Below are positions 1 through 7,043 of a stretch of DNA of 19,794 nt, in pieces. The DNA is from an uncultured delta proteobacterium. GTDB lineage: Bacteria; Myxococcota_A; Bradymonadia; REDH01. Each line of letters starts with the position of its first letter. Position 1 is the first letter of the stretch. Position numbers and translations under genes: made by a program. A model generated the notes under the pieces. The model saw only the letters and a list, made by a program, of their open reading frames with translations, did not search any database and was not told the DNA's origin. The DNA lies in NCBI GenBank assembly GCA_903873545.1, contig CAIQPA010000251.1:1-19794 (forward strand), read 5' to 3'.

Positions 1-1351
1 ACGAGACCAGCTTCACGACGAGACACCGCTCCGCGGCTTCGATGACCTCACTGCCTTCTTTGCGCGCGGGAGCAAGGGGGCTGCCCGGCTCGGTGTTGGA
101 ACCGAGCACGAGAAGTTCGGCTTTGACCGGGCGACCCTCTCGCCGCTTCGCTTCGACGGAGCGCAGGGCATCGAGGCGCTGCTCCGACAGCTCTCTGAAC
201 GATACGGCTGGGGCCCCATCTATGACGGCGAGGCACTCATCGCGCTGGAGAAGAACGGGGCTGCCATCACCTTGGAGCCAGGCGGCCAGCTCGAACTCTC
301 CGGCAGGATTGTCTCCCGCATCGAGGAGACCGAGGCCGAGCTCCGCAGCCACCTTGCCGAGGTCGCCGAGCTGGGCGGCCGCCTCGGGCAGCGCTGGACA
401 CTCTTCGGCATGCACCCCTGGCACGACACAGCCGACGTAGGCTGGGTGCCCAAGTCACGCTACGGCGTGATGCGAGACTACATGGGCAAGCAGGGCCGGC
501 TCGCCCACTGGATGATGAAGATGACCTGTACCGTGCAGGCCAACTTTGACTACCGGACCGAGGACGACGCGATGGAGATGCTCCGCCTCTCCTGCACGCT
601 CAACCCGCTGGTGACCGCGCTCTTTGCCTGCAGCCCCTACAAGCTAGGCGCGGCAACGCATGATGTGTCGAGCCGCATGGCTGTCTGGCAGGAGACCGAT
701 CCGCGCCGCTGTGGCACACCGCCGGCGCTGCTCTCGCCCGAGGCCCGCTTCGGCGACTATGCGGAGTGGCTGCTCGATGTGCCCATGCTCTTCGTGCGCC
801 GCGAGGGCCGCTACATCGACTGGACCGGCCGCTCCTTCCGGCGCCACCTCGCGGGCGAGTACGAGCTCTCGCCGACGCTGGGGGACTGGGAGTTGCATCT
901 CTCGACCGCCTTCCCCGACGTACGGATGAAGAGCTACATCGAGACCCGGACCGCAGACTGCGCGCCGCTGCCCTGGCTGCTGGCCCTGCCTGCCCTCTGG
1001 AAGGGCCTCTTCTATGCGCAGAATGCCCGCCGCAGCGCCTTCGCGCTGCTGCCGGATGCTACCCCTGAATCGGTGGCGGAGCTGGCCCGCATCGCCCGCA
1101 CCGAGGGGTTGAGCGGCACCTTCCGGGGACAGTCGCTGCGCGACCTCGCCACAAACCTCGTCGCGATCGCGGCCGACGGCCTCGACGAGCAGACCGACCA
1201 TCGCCCCTCCGAAGCCCGCTACCTCGCGCCGCTGCTTGGCCCGGGTGGCGAGGCCTACGCACCGGCCGAACGGCTGGAGGCAATCTGGCGGGCGACCGAC
1301 GGCGACCGCAAAGCGGTGACCGAGGCCTTCTCCATCGACCGCTGGCTTTAG
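1..1351 (+). CDS. gshA: glutamate-cysteine ligase, plant-type (GCS2), 5' end cut by the window
   Basis: This enzyme joins L-glutamate to L-cysteine with ATP, the first step of glutathione synthesis, in the cytoplasm. The reading frame is open from base 2 and gives 449 residues to a TAG stop. Only a few N-terminal residues should be missing, since bacterial plant-type ligases are about 450 residues long. Visible family signatures are GTEHEKFGF (about residues 33-41 of the fragment), ITLEPGGQLELSG shortly after, WTLFGMHPWH and RYGVMRDYMGKQG, and a C-terminal half rich in the family's helices. The internal ATG at 272 is not the start, because strongly conserved motifs lie upstream of it. The gene is followed by 186 bp holding the rpsB promoter and leader, so it is probably a separate transcription unit from the ribosomal block. 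The plant-type branch (not E. coli GshA) is typical of alphaproteobacteria, xanthomonads and myxobacteria. Family assignment is confident; coupling to a downstream gshB is not visible. Confidence 0.93.
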   Translation, partial: RDQLHDETPLRGFDDLTAFFARGSKGAARLGVGTEHEKFGFDRATLSPLRFDGAQGIEALLRQLSERYGWGPIYDGEALIALEKNGAAITLEPGGQLELSGRIVSRIEETEAELRSHLAEVAELGGRLGQRWTLFGMHPWHDTADVGWVPKSRYGVMRDYMGKQGRLAHWMMKMTCTVQANFDYRTEDDAMEMLRLSCTLNPLVTALFACSPYKLGAATHDVSSRMAVWQETDPRRCGTPPALLSPEARFGDYAEWLLDVPMLFVRREGRYIDWTGRSFRRHLAGEYELSPTLGDWELHLSTAFPDVRMKSYIETRTADCAPLPWLLALPALWKGLFYAQNARRSAFALLPDATPESVAELARIARTEGLSGTFRGQSLRDLATNLVAIAADGLDEQTDHRPSEARYLAPLLGPGGEAYAPAERLEAIWRATDGDRKAVTEAFSIDRWL

Positions 1352-1396
1352 CCTCCGCGCACCCGCTCCGAAGGGCTCCCGCACGCCATACGCGGC

Positions 1397-1425
1397 TTGC
1401 GATTTGGTCAAACCGCTGCTATCTG
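1397..1425 (+). promoter_or_regulatory. candidate sigma-70 promoter for the rpsB-tsf operon
   Basis: A TTGCGA -35-like hexamer (1397-1402) is separated by 17 bp from a TATCTG -10-like hexamer (1420-1425). Transcription would begin near 1432, giving a leader of about 105 nt ahead of rpsB. The spacing is ideal but the -10 match is only partial, so this is a candidate, supported mainly by its place in the 186-bp gap between gshA and rpsB. Confidence 0.35.
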
Positions 1426-1467
1426 CGCGGCCCACTTCGCACGCGACCGGATCTTGCGCTCAGCGTA

Positions 1468-1482
1468 CCGTCTTTCAGACGG
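1468..1482 (+). promoter_or_regulatory. leader hairpin upstream of rpsB (candidate S2 autoregulatory element)
   Basis: CCGTCT (1468-1473) and AGACGG (1477-1482) form a perfect 6-bp stem with a TTC loop. A purine-rich GGGAGCAGCAGGAG tract follows immediately, and the true start lies 55 nt further on. The hairpin has no T-run, so it is not a terminator. In gammaproteobacteria, S2 represses its own operon through a structured rpsB leader. This hairpin sits where such an element would be, but I cannot match it to a known leader family by eye. Confidence 0.35.
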
Positions 1483-1524
1483 GGAGCAGCAGGAGATGAA
1501 GGTCGCGGAGGCCCAACGCAAACC

Positions 1525-1530
1525 AAGGAG
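1525..1530 (+). promoter_or_regulatory. ribosome binding site of rpsB
   Basis: AAGGAG lies 7 nt before the ATG at 1538. It decides the start against the in-frame ATG at 1496, whose own AGGAG (1491-1495) abuts the ATG with no spacer. Confidence 0.7.
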
Positions 1531-1537
1531 AGAGAAG

Positions 1538-2347
1538 ATGTCGAAGATTGCAATGCGTGACTTGCTCGATGCCGGCGTTCACTTTGGCCACCAGACGGGT
1601 CGTTGGAACCCGAAGATGGCTCCCTACATCTACGGCTCGCGGAACGGCGTGCACATCATCGACCTCTCCAAGACGGTCCGCCAGTTCGACCGCGCCTACG
1701 ACTTCATCAACGGCGTCGTCGGTCAGGGCCGCAGCGTGCTCTTCATCGGCACCAAGAAGCAGGCCCAGATCATCCTCCAGGAGGAGTCGGCCCGCGCCAA
1801 GCAGTTCCACATCACCAACCGTTGGCTCGGCGGCACGCTGACCAACTTCCGCACCATCAAGACCGGCATCGAGCGCCTCAAGGAGCTCGACCGCATGGCC
1901 GCTGACGGCTCGCTCGAGAAGTTCACGAAGAAGGAGGCCCTTGGCCTCTCCCGCGAGCGTGACCGCCTCGAGTTCAACCTCGGTGGCATCAAGGACATGC
2001 CCGGCCTTCCCGGCGCCGCCTTCGTTGTCGATCCCCGCAACGAGACCATCGCCATCGAAGAGTGCAACCGCTGCGGTATCCCGGTCATCGCCCTGACCGA
2101 CACCAACTGCGACCCCGACAACATCGACCATGTTGTCCCCGCGAACGATGACGCCATCCGCTCCATCCGCCTCTTTGCCTCGGCCATCGCCGACGCCTGC
2201 ATCGAGGGCGCCCGTCGTGGCGGCGGCCATCGCCGTCAGGAAGACCTGACCAGCGTCAGCTTCGAAGGCGACACCGCGTCGGCCACCACCGCCGAGAGCA
2301 TGACCGCTCAGGTTCTGCGCAAGCCGACCACCGTCGAGCGCGACTAA
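1538..2347 (+). CDS. rpsB: 30S ribosomal protein S2
   Basis: S2 is a small-subunit protein that binds late in 30S assembly near S1 at the head-platform junction. The 269-residue product starts MSKIAMRDLLDAGVHFGHQT, the classic S2 N-terminus. It carries NPKMAPYIYGSRNGVHIIDL, the RWLGGTLTNFRTI segment at about residues 88-100, and the conserved LPGAAFVVDP...EAIEE-like and IPVIALTDTNCDP core. The start at 1538 is chosen because AAGGAG (1525-1530) lies 7 nt upstream and because S2 proteins begin at this MSKI-type sequence. An in-frame ATG at 1496 and longer upstream frames would add non-S2 sequence. The C-terminal tail (after IEGARRGGG, about 45 residues) is acidic/Thr-rich and longer than in E. 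coli S2 (241 residues), as is common outside the gammaproteobacteria. tsf follows after 60 bp, the usual order. Confidence 0.98.
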   Translation: MSKIAMRDLLDAGVHFGHQTGRWNPKMAPYIYGSRNGVHIIDLSKTVRQFDRAYDFINGVVGQGRSVLFIGTKKQAQIILQEESARAKQFHITNRWLGGTLTNFRTIKTGIERLKELDRMAADGSLEKFTKKEALGLSRERDRLEFNLGGIKDMPGLPGAAFVVDPRNETIAIEECNRCGIPVIALTDTNCDPDNIDHVVPANDDAIRSIRLFASAIADACIEGARRGGGHRRQEDLTSVSFEGDTASATTAESMTAQVLRKPTTVERD

Positions 2348-2407
2348 CTTCTTCAATCCCCACGGTGGCGAGCTTCTAGCCCCACCCCCAGCACTTCGAG
2401 ATGGAAC

Positions 2408-3325
2408 ATGGCGATCTCTGCTTCTGATGTGAGAGACCTGCGCGAGCGCACCGGCGCCGGCATGATGGACTGCAAGAAGGCTCTCGACGAGTCTGGCGGC
2501 GACCTCGAGAAGGCCGTCGAGTGGCTTCGCGTCAAGGGCATGGCCAAGGCTGCCAAGCGCTCTGGCAAGATTGCCTCGGAGGGCCTTGTGCACTTCGCCA
2601 TCGCGGCCGACGGCAAGTCCGGCGCGCTTGTTGAGGTCAACTGCGAGACCGACTTCGTCGCACGCAATGTCGACTTCCGTAACTTCGTAGACGCCATCGC
2701 CAAGGCGGCGCTTGCCAACAAGACCACCACGGTCGAGGCGCTTGCCGCTGTCCCCTTCGAGGATTCCACCCTCGACATCGTCCGACTGGCCCGCATCGGC
2801 ACCACGGGTGAGAACATCAACATCCGTCGCGTCGCCTTCTACGAGCTTGCAGGCCCCGGCCGCATCGGTGGCTACATCCACGCCGAAGGCAAGATTGGCG
2901 TCATCGCGCAGGTTGAGTCTGCCACAGACGTGACCGACCCGAAGTTCCTGCAGCTCGCGAAGGAGATCTCTCTCCACGTCTGCGCCTGCTCCCCGATCGC
3001 CGTCTCCGAGAACGAGATCGATCCCGCCATCCTGGCCGCCGAGAAGGCTGTCTACGAGCAGCAGGCGAAGGAGTCCGGCAAGCCGGCCGAGATCGCTGAG
3101 AAGATGGCCCTCGGTCGTCTTTCGAAGTGGAAGAAGGAGATCTGCATGCTCGACCAGGCCTGGGTCACCAACGCCGACATCACCGTCGAGGCCCACCTCG
3201 CCGCCATGAGCAAGGAGCTCGGCACCCCCGTCAAGATCGCCGGCTTCACCCGCTTTGCCCGCGGTGAGGGCATCGAAAAGGAAGATACCGACTTCGCCGC
3301 AGAAGTCGCCGCCGCGCTCCAGTAG
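2408..3325 (+). CDS. tsf: translation elongation factor Ts
   Basis: EF-Ts is the guanine nucleotide exchange factor that recycles EF-Tu-GDP to EF-Tu-GTP in the cytoplasm. The 305-residue product has the N-terminal UBA-like domain (about 1-55) with the family signature RERTGAGMMDCKKAL at about residues 13-27. Next come the CETDFVARN signature near residues 79-87 and the two-lobed EF-Ts core, including ISLHVCACSPIAV and the coiled segment around EKAVYEQQAKESGKPAEIAEK. The length is in the normal range (280-310). The ribosome binding site is weak: only a GAGATGGA-like tract precedes the ATG. A second ATG at 2401 is out of frame and opens only a few codons, so the 2408 start, which gives the expected MAISASDVRDL opening, stands. 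The gene lies 60 bp after rpsB and an intrinsic terminator follows it directly. Confidence 0.98.
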   Translation: MAISASDVRDLRERTGAGMMDCKKALDESGGDLEKAVEWLRVKGMAKAAKRSGKIASEGLVHFAIAADGKSGALVEVNCETDFVARNVDFRNFVDAIAKAALANKTTTVEALAAVPFEDSTLDIVRLARIGTTGENINIRRVAFYELAGPGRIGGYIHAEGKIGVIAQVESATDVTDPKFLQLAKEISLHVCACSPIAVSENEIDPAILAAEKAVYEQQAKESGKPAEIAEKMALGRLSKWKKEICMLDQAWVTNADITVEAHLAAMSKELGTPVKIAGFTRFARGEGIEKEDTDFAAEVAAALQ

Positions 3326-3337
3326 CGCAGCCCACGA

Positions 3338-3363
3338 AGCCCGCCTTTGGCGGGCTTTTCTTT
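3338..3363 (+). terminator. intrinsic terminator between tsf and pyrH
   Basis: AGCCCGCC (3338-3345), loop TTT, and GGCGGGCT (3349-3356) form a perfect 8-bp GC-rich stem followed by TTTCTTT. It begins 12 nt after the tsf stop. It should end most rpsB-tsf transcripts, so pyrH-frr need read-through or their own promoter. The pyrH start is only 30 nt beyond it. Confidence 0.85.
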
Positions 3364-3392
3364 ATCTACACTCCAGAACTCGGAACGAACCC

Positions 3393-4139
3393 ATGGCCGG
3401 AACGCCCAGATACCGTCGTGTCATGCTCAAACTCTCCGGCGAAGCGCTGGCTGGACCGCTCGGAACAGGCATCGATCCCGAGACGCTCTCCTACATCGCC
3501 CAAGAGGTCCAGGAGGTCGCTGCAGAGGGTGTAGAGGTCTGCCTCGTCATCGGCGGCGGAAACATCTTCCGCGGCATCGCTGCCAGCGCCAAGGGCATGG
3601 ACCGGGCCTCCGCTGACTACATGGGCATGCTCGCAACCTGCATGAACGCCCTCGCAATGCAGGACGCGCTCGAGCGGCTGGGACTCTTCACCCGCGTACT
3701 CTCGGCCATCGCCATGCAGGAGGTCGCAGAGCCCTATATCCGGCGTCGAGCCGTACGACACCTCGAGAAGGGGCGCATCGTCATCTTCGCTGCAGGTACC
3801 GGTAACCCCTACTTCACCACCGATATGGCAGGCTGTCTGCGCGCCATGGAGATCCACGCAGAGGTCATCTGCAAGGGCACCAAGGTGGACGGCGTCTTCG
3901 AGGCCGATCCCAAGACCCACCCCGAGGCCAAGCGCTACAGCCGTCTCTCCTACGACACGGTCCTCGCCCAGAATCTCAAGGTGCTCGACAGCACCGCCAT
4001 CGCGCTCTGCAAGGAGAACAACCTCCCCATCGTCGTCTTCAACCTCCGCGAGCGGGGCAACCTCCGCCGCGTAGCATTGGGCGAGGACATCGGCACGATC
4101 ATCGACGGCACGCTCTCGCCCGCATTCGAGTTCGCGTAA
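3393..4139 (+). CDS. pyrH: UMP kinase
   Basis: PyrH phosphorylates UMP to UDP with ATP in pyrimidine nucleotide synthesis; the bacterial enzyme is a cytoplasmic hexamer of the amino-acid-kinase fold. The 248-residue product shows KLSGEAL (13-19) for phosphate binding, the glycine-rich VIGGGNIFRG loop, ADYMGMLATCMNALAMQDALE typical of UMP kinases, AAGTGNPYFTTDMA for UMP/ATP contacts, and KVDGVFEADPKTHPEAKRY. The start at 3393 (MAGTPRYRRVMLKLSG) gives the normal length of about 240-250. Frames extending upstream to 3255 run through the tsf end and the terminator and are rejected. No strong Shine-Dalgarno precedes it (CGGAACGAACCC); an internal ATG at 3423 would remove little and is a less likely alternative. 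frr follows after 85 bp. Confidence 0.97.
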   Translation: MAGTPRYRRVMLKLSGEALAGPLGTGIDPETLSYIAQEVQEVAAEGVEVCLVIGGGNIFRGIAASAKGMDRASADYMGMLATCMNALAMQDALERLGLFTRVLSAIAMQEVAEPYIRRRAVRHLEKGRIVIFAAGTGNPYFTTDMAGCLRAMEIHAEVICKGTKVDGVFEADPKTHPEAKRYSRLSYDTVLAQNLKVLDSTAIALCKENNLPIVVFNLRERGNLRRVALGEDIGTIIDGTLSPAFEFA

Positions 4140-4224
4140 CGCATCGGGCGTTGAGGTTTGAACGAAACTTCGGCATACCGAGCAGAGGCTGCTGCCGGCC
4201 TGTCACAGACTCTTTGAGGCAATC

Positions 4225-4782
4225 ATGCTCGACGATATCGAAACCGATCTCCTGCTCTCCTGCGACAAGGCCATGACGGCCCTGAGCCGCGACCTCATCC
4301 GTATCCGGACAGGCCGCGCGACCGCCTCCATCCTCGACGATATCAAGCTCGACTACTACGGGCAGATGACGCCGCTGACGCAGATCGCAACCGTCAAGGT
4401 CCCCGAGCCCCGCATGATCACGGTGCAGCCCTGGGAGAAGGGAGTGCTCGGACAGATTGAGCGCGCCATCCACCAGAGCGACCTCGGGCTGACGCCGACC
4501 AACGACGGCACGATGATCCGGCTCCCCATCCCGCCCCTCACGGGCGAGCGGCGCAACGACCTGGCCAAACAGGCCCGCAAGCTCGGAGAGGACGCCAAGA
4601 TCATCATCCGCAACGCCCGCCGGGACGCCAACGAACTCATCAAGCAGCTCCAGAAGGACAGCGAGATCTCGGAAGATGATGCTCGCCGCGCCACTACGAA
4701 GATGCAGGAGCTGACAGACAAGGGCGTTGCGAAAGTGGACGACGCGGTCTCGAAGAAAGAGAAAGAGATCGCCGAGGTCTGA
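4225..4782 (+). CDS. frr: ribosome recycling factor
   Basis: RRF, together with EF-G, splits post-termination ribosomes into subunits. The product is 185 residues, the canonical length, and matches the family throughout: an N-terminal helix with LIRIRTGRATASILDDIKLDYYG, then the small beta domain with MITVQPWEKGVLGQIERAI and SDLGLTPTNDGTMIRLPIPPLTGERR. After these come the long basic/acidic helical bundle and a C-terminal helix ending KEKEIAEV. GAGG (4216-4219) lies 5 nt before the ATG and supports the start. Position after pyrH is the near-universal order. The next gene is not the usual uppS or cdsA but a lipoprotein 53 bp downstream. Confidence 0.98.
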   Translation: MLDDIETDLLLSCDKAMTALSRDLIRIRTGRATASILDDIKLDYYGQMTPLTQIATVKVPEPRMITVQPWEKGVLGQIERAIHQSDLGLTPTNDGTMIRLPIPPLTGERRNDLAKQARKLGEDAKIIIRNARRDANELIKQLQKDSEISEDDARRATTKMQELTDKGVAKVDDAVSKKEKEIAEV

Positions 4783-4835
4783 GCCGACCCCCGCGCCCCT
4801 CTCCGTCCTCCCCGCTACGCCCTCCCCGAGATTCC

Positions 4836-7037
4836 ATGCTGACCCGTCCCTCGCTCCTGCTGCTCCTGGGACTTGCTGCATCGGGATGCGCGGCCAGCAG
4901 CGCCGCCAGACGCGAAGCGTCGGTTATGGAGGCGCAGCCGGCGAGCCTAACGCTCACGGCCGACCGGGGCTGGATGCTCGGTGGCTCCAAGGGGCTCGCC
5001 AAGACCACCTGGCAGGCCGTCCAGGCGCCACACTGGCCCCTTGCCTCCAAGGCGCCGCTGCTCGGCTATCTCTGCCGTAGCCAGCTGCCCGAACGGCCCG
5101 CCAACGCGACGGTGCTCGGGCTGCAGCTTCGCGATGCGCTCTCCGCAACGGCCTTCGCCCCGGTCGCCAGCTTTGAGGCCGCGCCTACGGGAAAGCAGCT
5201 GGTCGCCTTCACACGCAAGACCGACCGCTCCGTTGCGCTCGAGGGTGCGGCCGCGCGACGACTCGCCGTTGGCGAACGCTACGCCCTGCTCAACCTCGAC
5301 CCGGAGCGCTGCCCCGAGCGCATCTCAGACCGCATGGTTGCCATCGCCCAGGTGCAGCGCATCGATGGCGATGTCGCAGTCGCAGCGGTTGTTCAGGGAA
5401 CCGCACCCGCAGCCGGCCTCGCCATGCTCACCGGCCCCGAGCGCAGTTCGCCGCAGCTGGTCACCATCCACATCGCCAACAGTGCAGAGGGGGCAGAGCC
5501 GCCCATGGACAGCTGGATGGAGGAGCTCTCCACGCTGGCCGCAGAGCAGGGGGTGACCAACCTCGCCATCCGCGCCCTCCCCGAGAAGGTAGACCCAGCC
5601 GACAGCGAGCCGGGGCGCCTCATCGAACCAAAGCTCTCCTACAGCGACCTCGGCGTCATCCTCGGCTGGTCGTTCGCCGGGGGCGCCGCGGCGGTCACCA
5701 ACCTGGTGGTTGGCGAGCCTCCCGTGGACAGCAAGATGACCGCTATCCGCATGCTGCCGGGTGGGCTCGCGCTGCCGGCGACCAAGGCTGCCGACCTGCC
5801 ACGCCTTATGGCTCCAAGCCTGCTTTCCTCGGCAGCGAGCCGCCGCGGTGACTTCGCCGAGGCGGTTCTCATCGCCCGTGATGCGCTCGCTCAGGAGGGC
5901 CTTCCAGCTGGGCTTCGCTCTCACCTGACCGAAATCTACGCAGCCAATCTCAACGCTCTCGGTCTCGATGGCGATGCCCTCCGCGTGATCTCGCTCGCCG
6001 TCGCCGATGCGCGAGCCAAGGGCGATGAACGGGCCGAACTCAACACACTCGACATCCGCTCGGCACTCGCAGACAGCGTCGGACTCGAGGCAGCCGCCAT
6101 GGTCGATCGCCAGCGGAGCGCGACCCTGTCGGCGCTGCAGCCTAACCCGGACATGCTCTGGGACAGCCGTGTCGAAGCGGTCGAGACGGCGCTCCGCGGC
6201 AACGACCCGCTCGAGGCCGCCGCACTCGCGCAGACGCTTCAAAACGATGCCCGCACGGCCAAGCGCGACGACCTCCTCCTGCGCAGCTACTACCTGCTGG
6301 CAGAGGCGCTCGGCGAGGCCGATGGAGCCCAAGCGGCATTGGTGCTCGGCAGCGCAGCGGTGGAGCTCAAGGAGCTGCCGCTCATGCTACGGTCGGTGCT
6401 GCAGCTCAAGCGGGTGGCCGCCCTGCTCGGTGCTGGTGAGCAGCGCACCGCGATGGCGCTGCTGACCGACATCCGCGAGACGCTCGCCGAGGCGCCCCCG
6501 TCCCACGCCCGTTCGCGGCTCTTCCTCCACACCGCGGAACTCTCGCTCGAAATGGAGAACAGGCGGAGCTCCGCCGCCTCGTTGGTGCAGGCGGTCGCCG
6601 GCTTCGTCGCGGCCGGAGGGTGGAGCGACGCGATGGTCGCGCTCGACGGCCTCATTCGGCTCTCCTGCGGCGTCGACGCTGACGAGGAGCCTACGGAGGC
6701 CTCCATGGCCGACTGCCACACGCTCGTCGCGCAGCAGGCCACCTATGCCGACAAGGCGGGGATGCCGCAGGCTGCCGCCTCTTCGCGCCTTCTCCTGGCG
6801 GCGATCAACACCCGCTTCGGCCTTCGACGCGACGCAGAGGCGCTGCTCGATGCCATCGAGCAGGAGGCACTCGCGGGGTACTATCCCGAGCTCCTCGAAT
6901 CGCTCTATGGCCTCCGAAGCCGCATCGCCGACAAGGCAAACAACGAGGCCGCGAAGGCAGCAGCCGACGCGTCGGCCAATGTCTGGCGAGCCGTCAACGA
7001 AGCGCGCCGCGGCGAGCAGCCGGCCACGGGCGAGTAG
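4836..7037 (+). CDS. large lipoprotein with C-terminal helical (TPR-like) repeats, function unknown
   Basis: The 733-residue product opens with a basic N-terminus, a leucine run and a lipobox ending ASGC (Cys18), so it is predicted to be exported and lipidated. Residues about 45-320 are mixed alpha/beta. They include a ~100-residue segment (RRLAVGERYALLNLDPERCP...VAIAQVQRIDG) that reads like a small beta-rich domain. From about residue 320 to the end the chain is almost all amphipathic helix pairs with alternating Ala/Leu and charged residues, such as RRGDFAEAVLIARDALAQEG and LRGNDPLEAAALAQTLQNDA. These resemble degenerate tetratricopeptide repeats, a scaffold for protein binding at the envelope. 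I do not recognise an enzyme motif. The gene lies 53 bp after frr on the same strand and may be read from the same transcript, although its ribosome binding site is weak. Its stop is 6 bp from the stop of the convergent Cys-rich gene. Confidence 0.85.
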   Translation: MLTRPSLLLLLGLAASGCAASSAARREASVMEAQPASLTLTADRGWMLGGSKGLAKTTWQAVQAPHWPLASKAPLLGYLCRSQLPERPANATVLGLQLRDALSATAFAPVASFEAAPTGKQLVAFTRKTDRSVALEGAAARRLAVGERYALLNLDPERCPERISDRMVAIAQVQRIDGDVAVAAVVQGTAPAAGLAMLTGPERSSPQLVTIHIANSAEGAEPPMDSWMEELSTLAAEQGVTNLAIRALPEKVDPADSEPGRLIEPKLSYSDLGVILGWSFAGGAAAVTNLVVGEPPVDSKMTAIRMLPGGLALPATKAADLPRLMAPSLLSSAASRRGDFAEAVLIARDALAQEGLPAGLRSHLTEIYAANLNALGLDGDALRVISLAVADARAKGDERAELNTLDIRSALADSVGLEAAAMVDRQRSATLSALQPNPDMLWDSRVEAVETALRGNDPLEAAALAQTLQNDARTAKRDDLLLRSYYLLAEALGEADGAQAALVLGSAAVELKELPLMLRSVLQLKRVAALLGAGEQRTAMALLTDIRETLAEAPPSHARSRLFLHTAELSLEMENRRSSAASLVQAVAGFVAAGGWSDAMVALDGLIRLSCGVDADEEPTEASMADCHTLVAQQATYADKAGMPQAAASSRLLLAAINTRFGLRRDAEALLDAIEQEALAGYYPELLESLYGLRSRIADKANNEAAKAAADASANVWRAVNEARRGEQPATGE

Positions 7038-7043
7038 CGCGCC

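Noticed and set aside
1475..3196. A 573-codon minus-strand open frame opposite rpsB and tsf
   Set aside because: It lies wholly opposite two certain housekeeping genes and encodes low-complexity Leu/Gly/Asp/Val sequence; it is a shadow of their codon use.
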